A DNA stretch of 64,000 nt from Gemmatimonadota bacterium (GTDB taxonomy: Bacteria; JAAXHH01), in NCBI GenBank assembly GCA_009837395.1, contig VXTP01000043.1:186001-250000 (forward strand), in the 5' to 3' direction. A model generated the notes under the pieces. The model saw only the letters and a list, made by a program, of their open reading frames with translations, had not been told where the DNA came from and ran no database searches. Both the position numbers and the translations under genes were made by a program. Shown one piece after another: positions 8,589 through 17,480 of the stretch. How positions within the stretch are numbered: the first letter of the stretch is position 1; every line of letters begins with the position of its first letter.

Positions 8589-9359
8589 CTAGAGGCTGCG
8601 CAACAGCCCGAACCCGCTTTCTATGGCCGCCAGCGGGTCGGGGAGCCCAGGGTTCATTTCCAGGCTGACCGGACCGTCGTATCCGATGTGTTCGAGGGTG
8701 GCCAGCGTACGCTTCAGTACGTCCCGGGTGAGCAACCCGTCGCACAGGGCCCAGTGTAGGTCGGACACGCCGTCGTTGTCGTCGAGGTGGAAGTAGCCGA
8801 GACGATCGCCCGCCCGCGCAACGGCTTCGGCGGGATCTTCCTTCGAAATCTGTGCGTGGCCGATGTCGAAGAGCAGGTAAAGGTTGTCGTGACCCAGCCT
8901 CTCGATGTAGTCGAGGGTGTCCCCCACCGTCGCCAGGGCCTTCCCCGGAAAATGCTCGATGCATAGCTTGCTGCCGTACCCGGCGGCGAGGTCGGCTAGA
9001 CCGGTCACGGTCTCTCCGTACCGGCTCAGCGCTTCCGTGTCCCCCTCTTCCTCCCCGGGCAGCAGGTAAGCCCTTCGGATACCGGTCTCGTGGGCGTATT
9101 CGAGGGCCCGCCGGGTATGTTCAATGGCCGTGCCCCTCGCGCCGGCATCGGCCGCGTCCAGCGCCGCACCTTCCGGCATGCCGAAACCTGTAGCCATGCA
9201 TGTGGGCGTGAGCTCCAGGTCCGAGATCAGGCGGCGGGATTCGGCGGACTTGAAATCGAAGGGGCGGTGATCGATGTGGCGCAGGCCCGCCTGCGCGATG
9301 GCCGACAATACGTCCGCTTCCGTTCCCCCCAGGGCCCAGGTACAGTAGGAAATCGTCAT
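8589..9359 (-). CDS. Sugar phosphate isomerase/epimerase-like TIM barrel (operon 3' gene)
   Basis: A 256-residue xylose isomerase-like TIM-barrel protein. Motifs include CIEHFPGKALATVGDT, LLFDIGHAQISKEDP, GYFHLDDNDGVSDLHWA and a final VSLEMNPG, giving the usual Glu-Asp-His-Glu metal set. The start ATG overlaps the TGA of the upstream sulfatase by four bases, so the two are probably translationally coupled. In context it should act on a sugar released by that sulfatase, but the substrate is not known. Confidence 0.83.
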   Translation of the reverse strand: MTISYCTWALGGTEADVLSAIAQAGLRHIDHRPFDFKSAESRRLISDLELTPTCMATGFGMPEGAALDAADAGARGTAIEHTRRALEYAHETGIRRAYLLPGEEEGDTEALSRYGETVTGLADLAAGYGSKLCIEHFPGKALATVGDTLDYIERLGHDNLYLLFDIGHAQISKEDPAEAVARAGDRLGYFHLDDNDGVSDLHWALCDGLLTRDVLKRTLATLEHIGYDGPVSLEMNPGLPDPLAAIESGFGLLRSL

Positions 9360-10789
9360 CTTGCCGGCCCTCCATGCGAATACTTATCGTGATTGAATCG
9401 CTGCCCGAGCCGCAGCATGCCCGTCTCCGGGTCGCGGGGCCCGGTATCGAAGGGATCGCCGGTTTCCGCCATCCATCGCTGTAGCCGCGCTTCACATTCG
9501 TCCTGAATCTCCCGAAAATCCGGATCGCCGGCCAGGTTCTTCATCTCGAAGGGATCGTCCTTCCGGTCGAAGAGCAGGGTGTCCCGTTGGTTCCCGTGCC
9601 AGCGCGCGTAGACCCAGCGGTCCGTGCGTATCCCTCGCCAGAAACCGACCCACTCGCCCCGGTGCGGCCAGCCCGGTCCGAGAATCTGCAGATAGACCGA
9701 ATCGTTGCACGGTCCCGGTGTCCCGGTCAGCACGTGCGATTGATCCACCCCCTGTACCTCTTCGGGCACCGGCACGCCGGCCATGCCCAGCAGCGTAGGC
9801 ATTAGGTCCACGCTGCTCACCAGGGCGTCGCTCCTTCTCCCGGGCGCGATCCTGCCCGGTTGCCGGGCGATGAAAGGTACATGGATCGATTCCTCGTACG
9901 GCGTCGCCTTAGAGGCGCGGAAGGAAGGGTGCATCCAGCGGTCCATGGGCTTTCCGTAGCCGTGGCTGCTTAGGTGGTCTCCATGGTCGGAGGTGAAGAC
10001 CACCAGGGTGTCGTCCCGAATGCCCAGCCGTTCCAGCGCGTTGTCCAGCCGGCCGAACTGCTCGTCCAAAGCGGTCACGTTGCCGTAGTAGTGGGCGATC
10101 TCCCGCCGGGCAAAGGCGGCGAACTGCTCCGGGACATTAGGTGGCAGGTCCACCGTGTCCGGGTCGTAGAGGTCGTACTCGGCCGGATAGGCATCGTAGG
10201 GCCAGTGGGGCGGTCCCCAGCTCAGCACGAGGGCGAAGGGCCGGTCGGCATGTGCATTTGCGTGTTCCTCCATGAACCGGATGGCCAGCGAGGTCTCCGT
10301 TTCCGGCGCCCATCCCGCCATGTCGATGGGGCCCTGTTCATTTTCATGGTAGGATACGTCGTAATAGTCGTGATTGCAGTCGTAGGCGGCCATGTAATCG
10401 AAGCCGTAACGGTCGTTCTCACCATAGGGACCGTAGCCCAGGTGCCACTTGCCGATGTAGGCCGTACGGTAGCCGTGGTCTCCGAGCACGGCCGGCAGGA
10501 AGTCCTGGTCCTCGCGAAGGAGATACTCGTTGTCCATGACGCCGTTGACGTGGGAATAGCGTCCGGTCATGAGCTGGCCGCGGTAAGGCGAGCAGATGGG
10601 GCAACTGGAAAACACCTGGTCCAGTACCACGCCTTCGGATGCGAGCCGGTCCAGGTTCGGCGTTTGCACGACGGGGTTGCCGCTGGTACCCATGGCGGAG
10701 TACCGGTGCTGATCGTCGAATACGAAGAGGATGTTTGGGCGGGACATCATGGTCTCGGCCGGTGCTACGTGGTCATGGTCGCCCGTCAC
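9356..10789 (-). CDS. Sulfatase (canonical Cys-type)
   Basis: A 477-residue type I sulfatase. The formylglycine motif CSPYRGQLMTG is intact, with the modifiable Cys at residue 66 from the GTG start. KWHLGYGPYGEND and the metal-binding VFTSDHGDHLSSHGYGKP are present. There is no signal peptide, so cytoplasmic action or a non-Sec route is implied. The GTG at 10789 overlaps the preceding aldolase stop by four bases, but ATG codons at 10750/10747 just before SRPNILFVFDDQ fit family N-termini better; the true start is uncertain. It forms an aldolase-sulfatase-isomerase operon with four-base overlaps at both junctions. It probably desulfates a carbohydrate. Confidence 0.9.
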   Translation of the reverse strand: MTGDHDHVAPAETMMSRPNILFVFDDQHRYSAMGTSGNPVVQTPNLDRLASEGVVLDQVFSSCPICSPYRGQLMTGRYSHVNGVMDNEYLLREDQDFLPAVLGDHGYRTAYIGKWHLGYGPYGENDRYGFDYMAAYDCNHDYYDVSYHENEQGPIDMAGWAPETETSLAIRFMEEHANAHADRPFALVLSWGPPHWPYDAYPAEYDLYDPDTVDLPPNVPEQFAAFARREIAHYYGNVTALDEQFGRLDNALERLGIRDDTLVVFTSDHGDHLSSHGYGKPMDRWMHPSFRASKATPYEESIHVPFIARQPGRIAPGRRSDALVSSVDLMPTLLGMAGVPVPEEVQGVDQSHVLTGTPGPCNDSVYLQILGPGWPHRGEWVGFWRGIRTDRWVYARWHGNQRDTLLFDRKDDPFEMKNLAGDPDFREIQDECEARLQRWMAETGDPFDTGPRDPETGMLRLGQRFNHDKYSHGGPAR

Positions 10790-11568
10790 GACCCGTCCAG
10801 CGCCTTGCGCATATCGTCGCCTTCACGCCGCCAGTAGCCATGCAGCACGTGCACGTCCGTGCCGATGCAGAAGTGGCGCACGCCAAGATCGAGGTAGTAC
10901 CGTGCCTCGTCCGCGGTGTTGATTTCCGCACGGGGGTTCCTGCCCGCGGCCAGGGACTTGTCGATCACCACGCGTTCGACGGATTTTACCGCTTCTCGCT
11001 GGCCGATCTTGCCCACGTTCACGGAATAGTCGGCCGGTCCCCACTGGATCATGTCGATCCCGTCGATTTCCAGGATCTCGTCGAGGTGGTCCACCGCGGG
11101 TCCCTTTTCGATCATGACCGCCACGACGATCTCGTCCAGGGCGTCAACATAGTCCTGGCCGCCGCCGTATCCCATGTAGGAGAACCGTCGGGTCGCAACG
11201 CCGTAGGTACCCCGGGATTCCGGCGTATCCGGGCGCGCGATGTCCACGCAGGCACGGAACTCGTCCGGGGTCCGGCAGTCGGCGAAGAGCACGCTCTGGA
11301 ATCCTGAACCGATGGCCCGCTGCGCGAGGAAACCCCGCGGCTCCTGGTCGACCTTGATCATCAGGCCGAGATCGTGCAGTTCGGCGGCGCGGCCCAGGTT
11401 GTCCAGGTCATGGAGGTCGTAGGGTCCGTATTCTCCCACAAATTCGACGTAGTCGTACCGGCCGGTGTGCCCCACGAGTTCGACCACGGAGGGCCAGACC
11501 GTGTGGATGTGGGTAGCCAGGGACGGACGGCCCTCGTTCAGGATGCTCCTGAGCTTGTTCGGTCGCAT
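10786..11568 (-). CDS. HpcH/HpaI family aldolase
   Basis: A 260-residue class II aldolase of the HpcH/HpaI (2-keto-3-deoxy acid / hydroxy-ketoacid) family. The metal ligands are seen in VVAVMIEKGPAVDHLD (Glu) and DMIQWGPADYSVNVG (Asp). The GYGGGQDY stretch also fits. Members split 2-keto-3-deoxy sugar acids to pyruvate and an aldehyde. It is the first gene of a three-gene minus-strand operon with a sulfatase and a TIM-barrel isomerase. A second, divergent aldolase of this family lies at 25908-26687. Confidence 0.87.
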   Translation of the reverse strand: MRPNKLRSILNEGRPSLATHIHTVWPSVVELVGHTGRYDYVEFVGEYGPYDLHDLDNLGRAAELHDLGLMIKVDQEPRGFLAQRAIGSGFQSVLFADCRTPDEFRACVDIARPDTPESRGTYGVATRRFSYMGYGGGQDYVDALDEIVVAVMIEKGPAVDHLDEILEIDGIDMIQWGPADYSVNVGKIGQREAVKSVERVVIDKSLAAGRNPRAEINTADEARYYLDLGVRHFCIGTDVHVLHGYWRREGDDMRKALDGS

Positions 11569-11631
11569 TTGTCTTGTTTGCCTTTCCGGGTTTCGGGCCG
11601 CCTGCAGCGGCTTTATTGATGAACCGCCTGG

Positions 11632-12195
11632 TTATGGTTTGTCCGGCTTTGCAGATTCGAAAGCCGTCATGGCCTGGTCCGCCCACTCGATGTGCATCTG
11701 GACCATGGAGATCTCCCGCTGCAGTGAAAGGGCGAAATGGCGAGAGCTATCGGCCTGCGGCCTGGTCTGAGATTTGAGGATGCTGGCGTAGGTCCTGGCC
11801 TTGCGCCTGAAATCCCGGAGAAACCGCAGCGTTTCCTCGTCGCTCGCGGTGTCTTCCATGAACCGGAACCTGAGCATCAACTCGGAGAGGTTTTCCCTCA
11901 GATCGGATACTGCGAGCCGCTTGTGCAGCCAAGCGCTAAGGGCCTTTCTGCCCTTCTCGGTCAGGTGAAACACTTCCCTCGGCTTCAACCTGGACCGGTG
12001 GACGACCTCGCTGTCGATGAAACCGTTTTTCTTCAGCAGTTGGAGCGCCGGGTAGATCGAACCGGGGCTGCTGCTGAAATGGGCCGTGGGCGTCGATTCC
12101 ATCTCCAGGCGGACGTCGTAGCCCGACCGGGGAAGCTGGTTCAGCAGTCCCAGCAGTACGTATCCGAGCAAGGTGGGGGAATAGGGTCTGGCCAT
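11632..12195 (-). CDS. PadR family transcriptional regulator
   Basis: A 187-residue PadR-type repressor. The N-terminal winged helix is clear: LLGYVLLGLLNQLPRSGYDV, then SPGSIYPALQLLKKNGFI and VFHLTEKGRKAL (residues about 8-85). The rest is the helical PadR C-terminal dimerisation domain. It lies upstream of the aldolase-sulfatase-isomerase operon on the same strand (63-bp gap), which makes that operon a likely target, although the ligand is unknown. Confidence 0.9.
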   Translation of the reverse strand: MARPYSPTLLGYVLLGLLNQLPRSGYDVRLEMESTPTAHFSSSPGSIYPALQLLKKNGFIDSEVVHRSRLKPREVFHLTEKGRKALSAWLHKRLAVSDLRENLSELMLRFRFMEDTASDEETLRFLRDFRRKARTYASILKSQTRPQADSSRHFALSLQREISMVQMHIEWADQAMTAFESAKPDKP

Positions 12196-12266
12196 CGGGC
12201 AGTTCAGATGGGGATCGGATGTCCGAGATTTATGCTTTCCGGCACATTATTGCAGGTGTATCGATG

Positions 12267-12286
12267 GCGCCTGACGTTGCAGGCGC
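12267..12286 (-). terminator. GC-rich hairpin downstream of the RraA-like gene
   Basis: GCGCCTG and CAGGCGC form a perfect seven-base stem around a six-base loop, 16 bp past the stop of the RraA-like gene and before the PadR start. No T-run follows on the minus strand, so this may be a weak or Rho-assisted terminator, or an operator for the PadR promoter. Confidence 0.35.
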
Positions 12287-12301
12287 GCCGATGGTGCCTG
12301 G

Positions 12302-13123
12302 TTACGAATCGTCCGCGTTCTGCTGCTGCCGCCAGGCCTCGAATTCGGCCGTCATTTCGGGGGTCCATTCGCGGTCGATCTCGCCGGGCGTGTAGGTGCC
12401 TTCCCGAAGCTGATGGTGGCCCCAGGCATCCCGCATCCTGGTTTCTTCCGATTCGATGACGACCTGTTCCGCCAGGTGCGGCGGAATGAAGATGACCCCT
12501 TCCCGCGTTCCGAGCACGACGTCCCCGGGTACGCAGGTGGCCTCTAGACCGATACGGACCGGCACATTGATGCCAAGGAGGGTCACATCGGCGATGGCCG
12601 TGGGATCGACCCCGCGGATATAGGAGACCATGGGGATTTCGTAGAGCCTCTGCAGGTCCCGGATGCCGCCGTCGATGACCATGCCCGTGCCGGTCTTGGC
12701 ATAGATGGAATTGCCGAGGTTATCGCCGGCGAAGGTCCCGAACTTGACCTTGCCGAAGAGGTCGATGACGATCACGTCGTTGGGTTCGAGCGTATCGATC
12801 ACCCAGGAGTTCTGGCCGCCGATGCAGCCATGTCTTGCGCCGTCGGCCTGGACCGCCGTTTCCAGGTCGGGGCGGGTGGGCACGTACACGCCGGTCACCG
12901 CGCGGCCGACCAGGGTGCGATCGGGGTGGAGGATTTGCCAGTCCCCCGCGAACTGGTAGTTGTATCCTTTCCCTCCGATGACGCCCCATGCTTCCTCGAT
13001 GGTTACCTTCTTCATCCGTTCCAGAATGCTGTCAGGCACGACGGGGCGCCCGTCCGGACCCCGCTCGCCGTCCCACTGCGAGGTAACGGCACGCGTGAAC
13101 TCCGGACTGTTCAGACCGATCAT
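12302..13123 (-). CDS. RraA family protein (4-hydroxy-4-methyl-2-oxoglutarate aldolase-like)
   Basis: A 273-residue member of the RraA/dimethylmenaquinone methyltransferase-named family. The key GGIRDLQ loop, with the Arg-Asp pair that binds pyruvate in the related aldolases, and GDVVLGTREGVIFIPPHLAE are visible. Proteins of this length with an N-terminal extension are usually metal-dependent retro-aldolases or decarboxylases, not RNase E inhibitors. The ATG start is preceded by a purine-rich GGAGACAGGA site. Neighbours are regulators and dehydrogenases, so a sugar-acid or keto-acid role is plausible. Confidence 0.85.
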   Translation of the reverse strand: MIGLNSPEFTRAVTSQWDGERGPDGRPVVPDSILERMKKVTIEEAWGVIGGKGYNYQFAGDWQILHPDRTLVGRAVTGVYVPTRPDLETAVQADGARHGCIGGQNSWVIDTLEPNDVIVIDLFGKVKFGTFAGDNLGNSIYAKTGTGMVIDGGIRDLQRLYEIPMVSYIRGVDPTAIADVTLLGINVPVRIGLEATCVPGDVVLGTREGVIFIPPHLAEQVVIESEETRMRDAWGHHQLREGTYTPGEIDREWTPEMTAEFEAWRQQQNADDS

Positions 13124-13221
13124 GTATGGCTCCTGTCTCCTTTACGCTCGCGGGGATTGATGCGCTTTGCCGTGTTCGAACGCCGCACGCTTGCGCGGGT
13201 GCGACTTACCGACTTACCTCC

Positions 13222-14043
13222 CTACCGTGTCTGGGGTCCGAGCGTCTTCAGATCGATGAAGGGCATGGCCTGGCCGATGACCTGGGGGAAATGGCCGTCC
13301 CATTTCTCGATCGCCCGGAGCTGCAGCAGGGTCGGCGTGATCGTGGCACGCTGCAGCCGCTGTGCCTCGGCCTCGGCCTCGGCCGTGGCGATCTTCTGTT
13401 CGGCCTCGATGCGGATTCGCTCCAGGTCACGCTGGGCCTTCAGGGCCTGTTGCTCGGCCGTCTGCTTGGCCTCGATCGCCAGGTTGAAGGTGTTCGAAAA
13501 CGCGAAATCGACGATATTGAACTCGTCCACGATCATGTTGAAATTCCTCAGGCGTTCCGTGAGGGATGCCTTGATCGCCTCTTTGACAACCGCCCGCTGC
13601 GTGATCAGTTCCTCCGCGGTGTACTGGGCGGACACCGCCTTGACGGCTTCCTGCACCGCCGGGTCAATCACGCGTTCCTTGAAGAAGATGCCGATTTCCT
13701 GGTAGACGGTGTTCACCTGGCCGGGATCTACATGGTAATTCAGCGCGATCGTGGAGGAGACCGTCTGCAGGTCTTTCGTGGAGGCCGTTGCGGCGGTTTC
13801 CGACTTCTTGATCTTGACGTCGACGGGGATCACATCCTCGATGAACGGCATCTTGAACTGCAGGCCCTCGGACAGGACGCGGTCCTGGACGCCGCCGAAC
13901 TTGCTGAACACGACCCCGCGCTCGCCGGCACCGATTACGGCGTATGAATTGTACAACACCAGGAGTACGACGATGCCGATGGCGATCTTGAGATAGGGTA
14001 TGTTGCTGCCGGGCAGCTGCTCCCGGATATCATATTCAGACAT
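13222..14043 (-). CDS. Prohibitin-like SPFH/Band 7 membrane protein
   Basis: A 273-residue prohibitin-family protein. One N-terminal membrane segment (about residues 17-35, IAIGIVVLLVLYNSYAVI) is followed by the SPFH domain starting GERGVVFSKFGGVQDRVLSE, and a C-terminal Ala/Glu-rich coiled coil (AEQKIATAEAEAEAQ). The ending FIDLKTLGPQTR is short. A GGAGGAG ribosome site at 14050-14056 supports the ATG. Members form ring or cage assemblies at the inner membrane and modulate FtsH-type proteolysis. No partner NfeD gene is adjacent. Confidence 0.9.
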   Translation of the reverse strand: MSEYDIREQLPGSNIPYLKIAIGIVVLLVLYNSYAVIGAGERGVVFSKFGGVQDRVLSEGLQFKMPFIEDVIPVDVKIKKSETAATASTKDLQTVSSTIALNYHVDPGQVNTVYQEIGIFFKERVIDPAVQEAVKAVSAQYTAEELITQRAVVKEAIKASLTERLRNFNMIVDEFNIVDFAFSNTFNLAIEAKQTAEQQALKAQRDLERIRIEAEQKIATAEAEAEAQRLQRATITPTLLQLRAIEKWDGHFPQVIGQAMPFIDLKTLGPQTR

Positions 14044-14076
14044 TTCTACTCCTCCTTCTACTTAGTGGACTGGCTT

Positions 14077-15114
14077 TTATACGTTGATCTGAATCAACAC
14101 TTTCAATGAATCCTTTGCGGCGGCGGTGACCTCCATGCCCCGCCGTGTCTCCGATAAAGGAAAGCGGTGCGTAACGACCTGGTCGGAAGTTACCACACCG
14201 GCCTCGATAAGGTCCAGCGCCATGCGGGTATCGTGAGGCCCGCAGGAATAACTGCATACGATCGATACGTCATTAAAGTACAGGTCATAGGGCCGGAAAG
14301 CAAGCACATCCTCCTCCGGCGAAGACATGAAGAGGAGCACGATCCCGCCCTTGCCCACGCACGCCAGTCCGGTCTCCATCGCCGCGATGCTGCCGGGACC
14401 GACGATCACCGCGTCGGCCATCACGCCGCCCGTAAGTTCGCGCACCGCCTCCGCCGGATCGCGCTCCCCCACGTCCACCACGTGGTCCATGCCGAGTTCG
14501 AGCGCCTTGTTCAGTCGGTAAGGAACCCGGTCGGCCCCGATGACCGTCCTGGCGCCGTAGTGCCGGGCCACGATTCCGTTCAGGACGCCCATGAAGCCCA
14601 GTCCGATGACGAGCACGATGTCCCCCGGGCGGATACGGGCGCGTTCCACCGCCTTGACCGAGCAGGCGACGGGCTCGATCAGCGCGCCGTCGTCGAAGGA
14701 AACCGATTCGGGCAGGACCAGGGTGTCGTAGCGGAGGTTGATCTCGGGGACCCGCACGTATTCGGCCGCGCCTCCCGGGTCGAGCCGGGTATTCTTCCAG
14801 GTGGCGCACATGGTGAAGTTGCCGCGGCGGCAGTGGCGGCACCGGAAGCAGGGTGCGTGGTGGTGTATGAATACGCGATCCCCTACGGAGAGTCCTTCGA
14901 CCTCGTCGCCTACGGCCTCCAAGACACCGGTCGGCTCGTGCCCGATGACAATGGGCGCTTTTCGCCGAATGTACCAGGGGGTGACGTCCCCGCTGCAGAT
15001 CCCGCAAGTGCGCATCTTCACCAGGGCGTCGCGCGCCGTGATGACAGGCGTATCCATCTCCTCGATCCGGATATCGTCGATATCGTAGACTTTTGCGGCT
15101 TTCATGGAAGGCAC
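14077..15114 (-). CDS. Zinc-dependent medium-chain alcohol dehydrogenase (sorbitol/threonine dehydrogenase-like)
   Basis: A 345-residue MDR-family dehydrogenase. The catalytic zinc motif TCGICSGD, GHEPTGVLEAVGDEVEGL and the four-Cys structural zinc lobe CFRCRHCRRGNFTMC are complete. The NAD-binding motif is VIGLGFMGVLNG. It oxidises a polyol or hydroxy acid; the substrate is not resolved. It lies 11 bp downstream of a second MDR gene on the same strand, suggesting a two-gene unit. Confidence 0.9.
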   Translation of the reverse strand: MPSMKAAKVYDIDDIRIEEMDTPVITARDALVKMRTCGICSGDVTPWYIRRKAPIVIGHEPTGVLEAVGDEVEGLSVGDRVFIHHHAPCFRCRHCRRGNFTMCATWKNTRLDPGGAAEYVRVPEINLRYDTLVLPESVSFDDGALIEPVACSVKAVERARIRPGDIVLVIGLGFMGVLNGIVARHYGARTVIGADRVPYRLNKALELGMDHVVDVGERDPAEAVRELTGGVMADAVIVGPGSIAAMETGLACVGKGGIVLLFMSSPEEDVLAFRPYDLYFNDVSIVCSYSCGPHDTRMALDLIEAGVVTSDQVVTHRFPLSETRRGMEVTAAAKDSLKVLIQINV

Positions 15115-15125
15115 CCCCGCCGGGA

Positions 15126-16193
15126 TCAGGGTATGATCGCGTACTTCAGCGTATCCTTACCACGGAAGGTCCTGAAGGTCTCCGGCACTTCCTCCAGCGT
15201 GCGGTCTCCGGTAATCAAGGGCAAAACATCGAGTCGCCCTTCCGCGAGCAAATCGTAGGCATTCCGGACCGCTTCGGGCGTAAAATGAAAGATGCCCTTG
15301 AGGGTGATCTGGTCGTAATGGAGCCTTGCCGTGTCATAGGTGACCTTCGTGCCGCCCGGGCATCCACCGAAGAGGATCACGCATCCGCCCCTGCTGACCA
15401 TGGTTACGGCTTCTTCCCAGACCTCGGGCAATCCCGTGCATTCGAATACGACGGGCGACCCGTGACCTCCGGTGGCGTCCATTACCGCTTCAGCGGCATG
15501 CTCGCTTTCGCTGTCGATGACGAGGTCCGCCCCCACCGCCTTTGCCGTTTCGAGCCGGTAGGTGTGCCGACCCGAAACGATGACCTGGCCGACTCCCATT
15601 TCCTTCAGCACCATGACGTGCAGCAACCCGATGGCGCCGGCGCCGATCACGACCGCGGATTCCGGGCGCGTCGCCAGCGCCTGGCTGATACCGTAGGTCA
15701 CGCAGGACAGGGGTTCCAGCATGGCGGCTTCGCGATAGCCCAGTTCATCGGGCTTGGGGTACATGTTCACGTCGACCACCGAACCGGGAACCCTGAGGTA
15801 CTCGGCGTATGCGCCCAGCGCCATCGTCTTCGTCAGGTACGGGCAAAGGTTCTGCAGCGATCTGCCGCAGTAGACACATTTTCCACAGGGCGCCGTATGT
15901 ACCGACATGACGGGCTGCCCGATGGCGTAACGGTCCACCTTATTCCCTTTGTCGAAAACAACTCCCGAGAACTCGTGGCCGAACAGGGTCGGCGGCGGCA
16001 TGAGGTGATGGCCCCGCCGGTATGCCTTGAGATCGGTCCCGCAGGTCAGGGCGGATTCCACCCGCACGACCACGTCGCTCGGTCCCGCGACCGGCAGATC
16101 GACATCGTCGCGGGTTTCGATCCGTCCCGGTTCAACCAGCACACATGCGCGCATAGGGAAAGGTATCCGTAGCTTTGTGGGTACGTTCGCCAC
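15126..16193 (-). CDS. Zinc-dependent medium-chain alcohol dehydrogenase
   Basis: A 355-residue MDR dehydrogenase with an intact catalytic site (TCGTDLKAYRRGHHLM, LFGHEFSGVVFDKG), a four-Cys structural lobe (CGKCVYCGRSLQNLC) and a Rossmann motif VIGAGAIGLLHVMVL. The GTG at 16193 has no clear ribosome site; ATG at 16154 (MRACVLVEPGRIE) matches family N-termini and may be the real start. It is divergent from the M19 dipeptidase gene across a 171-bp region and probably co-transcribed with the next MDR gene. Confidence 0.88.
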   Translation of the reverse strand: MANVPTKLRIPFPMRACVLVEPGRIETRDDVDLPVAGPSDVVVRVESALTCGTDLKAYRRGHHLMPPPTLFGHEFSGVVFDKGNKVDRYAIGQPVMSVHTAPCGKCVYCGRSLQNLCPYLTKTMALGAYAEYLRVPGSVVDVNMYPKPDELGYREAAMLEPLSCVTYGISQALATRPESAVVIGAGAIGLLHVMVLKEMGVGQVIVSGRHTYRLETAKAVGADLVIDSESEHAAEAVMDATGGHGSPVVFECTGLPEVWEEAVTMVSRGGCVILFGGCPGGTKVTYDTARLHYDQITLKGIFHFTPEAVRNAYDLLAEGRLDVLPLITGDRTLEEVPETFRTFRGKDTLKYAIIP

Positions 16194-16364
16194 GAACGTA
16201 AACGCCTATCAGGTAAGACGTAATGACTACGAAACAAGTTTCACGGACGCCTATTATACGTCCTGAACGAAGCAAACGCAAGGACAGGCGGCCGGCATGA
16301 ATCAAAACGGAATTCGGGGGTGATTTGTATTGACACCCCACGGACCGCCCGGTATCGTTTTCCC

Positions 16365-17456
16365 ATGCTCATTTTCGACGGTGACTATCCCATGGCATAC
16401 GGCGGCGTAGAGCTGAACAGGGACCTTACGCTTCCGCTGACCGAGGTGCGTGCGGCCGATGGATATTCGGGCAACATAGCCTTCGCGTGCCTGCCCGAGA
16501 TGCGGCGGGGCCGGGTAGCGGCTGCGCTCATGAAGTTCACCGTACGTCGAAAACGGGAAAACAGCATACTCTCCGGTCTCCACGGGAGCGCGGCGGTCTA
16601 TGGAGCGGCCCGCGGCCAGTTGGCCTATTACCATATGCTTGCGGAACAGGGGGAAGGCGTCGTACTCACGCACGGGGAAGCCCTGGCCGGTCATGTGGAA
16701 GTATGGGAGAAGGCGGAGGATACACGCAGACTGCCCGTGGGATTCATCCTCGGCATGGAAGGCGCCGATCCCATCCTCCGGCCGGACCAGGTACACGAAT
16801 GGTTCGAATCCGGGGTCCGCGTGGTAAGCCTGACCCACTACGGCCCGAGCACCTACGCCCACGGCACGGGTTCGGAAGGCGGCCTGTTCGCACCCGCGAG
16901 AGACCTGCTGCGGGAGATGTCCGACTGCGGCATGTTGCTCGACCTCACCCATATTTCGGACGAGAGTTTCTTCGAGGCCGTGGACCGGTATGAGGGACCG
17001 GTACTGGCCAGCCACCAGAACTGCCGCGCCCTCGTGCCCGGCCAGCGCCAGTTCTCCGACGAGCAGCTCCGGATCGTCATCGAACGGGGCGGCGTCATCG
17101 GCGCGTCCATGGATACCTGGATGCTCTGTCCGTGGTACACCCTGGACTGGGCGAACACCGACGGATACAACCGTCGGGACCACTACCGGCGCGAGGACAT
17201 TTCGCTGAACCACGTGGCCGATCATATCGATCACGTGTGCCAGCTTTCCGGCAATGCCGACCATGCGGCGATCGGCGGCGATACCGACGGGCAGGGCGGC
17301 ATAGAGGGCGCGCCTTGCGAAGTCGATTCCATCGCGGATTACCAGTTGCTGGCTCCCATGCTCGAAGGGCGGGGCTACGACCGGGAGGACATCGAGAAGA
17401 TCATGTACCGGAACTGGGTGAGATTCTACACGGACCACCTGCCGAAGAACGGCTGA
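16365..17456 (+). CDS. Membrane dipeptidase (M19) family protein with altered N-terminal metal motif
   Basis: A 363-residue M19-type hydrolase. Conserved features are FILGMEGAD (bridging Glu), LLDLTHISDESFFEA and PVLASHQNCRAL (His ligands) and AAIGGDTDG (Asp). The usual N-terminal DGHxD, which supplies His-x-Asp to the binuclear zinc site, reads FDGDYP here, so one metal site is changed. M19 enzymes cleave dipeptides, often with a D- or dehydro-residue at the C-terminal side. GTG 16320 also opens this frame, but ATG 16365 places the motif at the expected N-terminal distance. An oligopeptide-binding lipoprotein follows. Confidence 0.8.
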   Translation: MLIFDGDYPMAYGGVELNRDLTLPLTEVRAADGYSGNIAFACLPEMRRGRVAAALMKFTVRRKRENSILSGLHGSAAVYGAARGQLAYYHMLAEQGEGVVLTHGEALAGHVEVWEKAEDTRRLPVGFILGMEGADPILRPDQVHEWFESGVRVVSLTHYGPSTYAHGTGSEGGLFAPARDLLREMSDCGMLLDLTHISDESFFEAVDRYEGPVLASHQNCRALVPGQRQFSDEQLRIVIERGGVIGASMDTWMLCPWYTLDWANTDGYNRRDHYRREDISLNHVADHIDHVCQLSGNADHAAIGGDTDGQGGIEGAPCEVDSIADYQLLAPMLEGRGYDREDIEKIMYRNWVRFYTDHLPKNG

Positions 17457-17480
17457 CGATACAAGGACGAGGGTCCCGCA

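Noticed and set aside
7300-8964. Long minus-strand frame (554 codons) opposite the galactonate dehydratase gene
   Set aside because: Shadow of a well-supported gene; translation is low-information and spans the tandem repeat.
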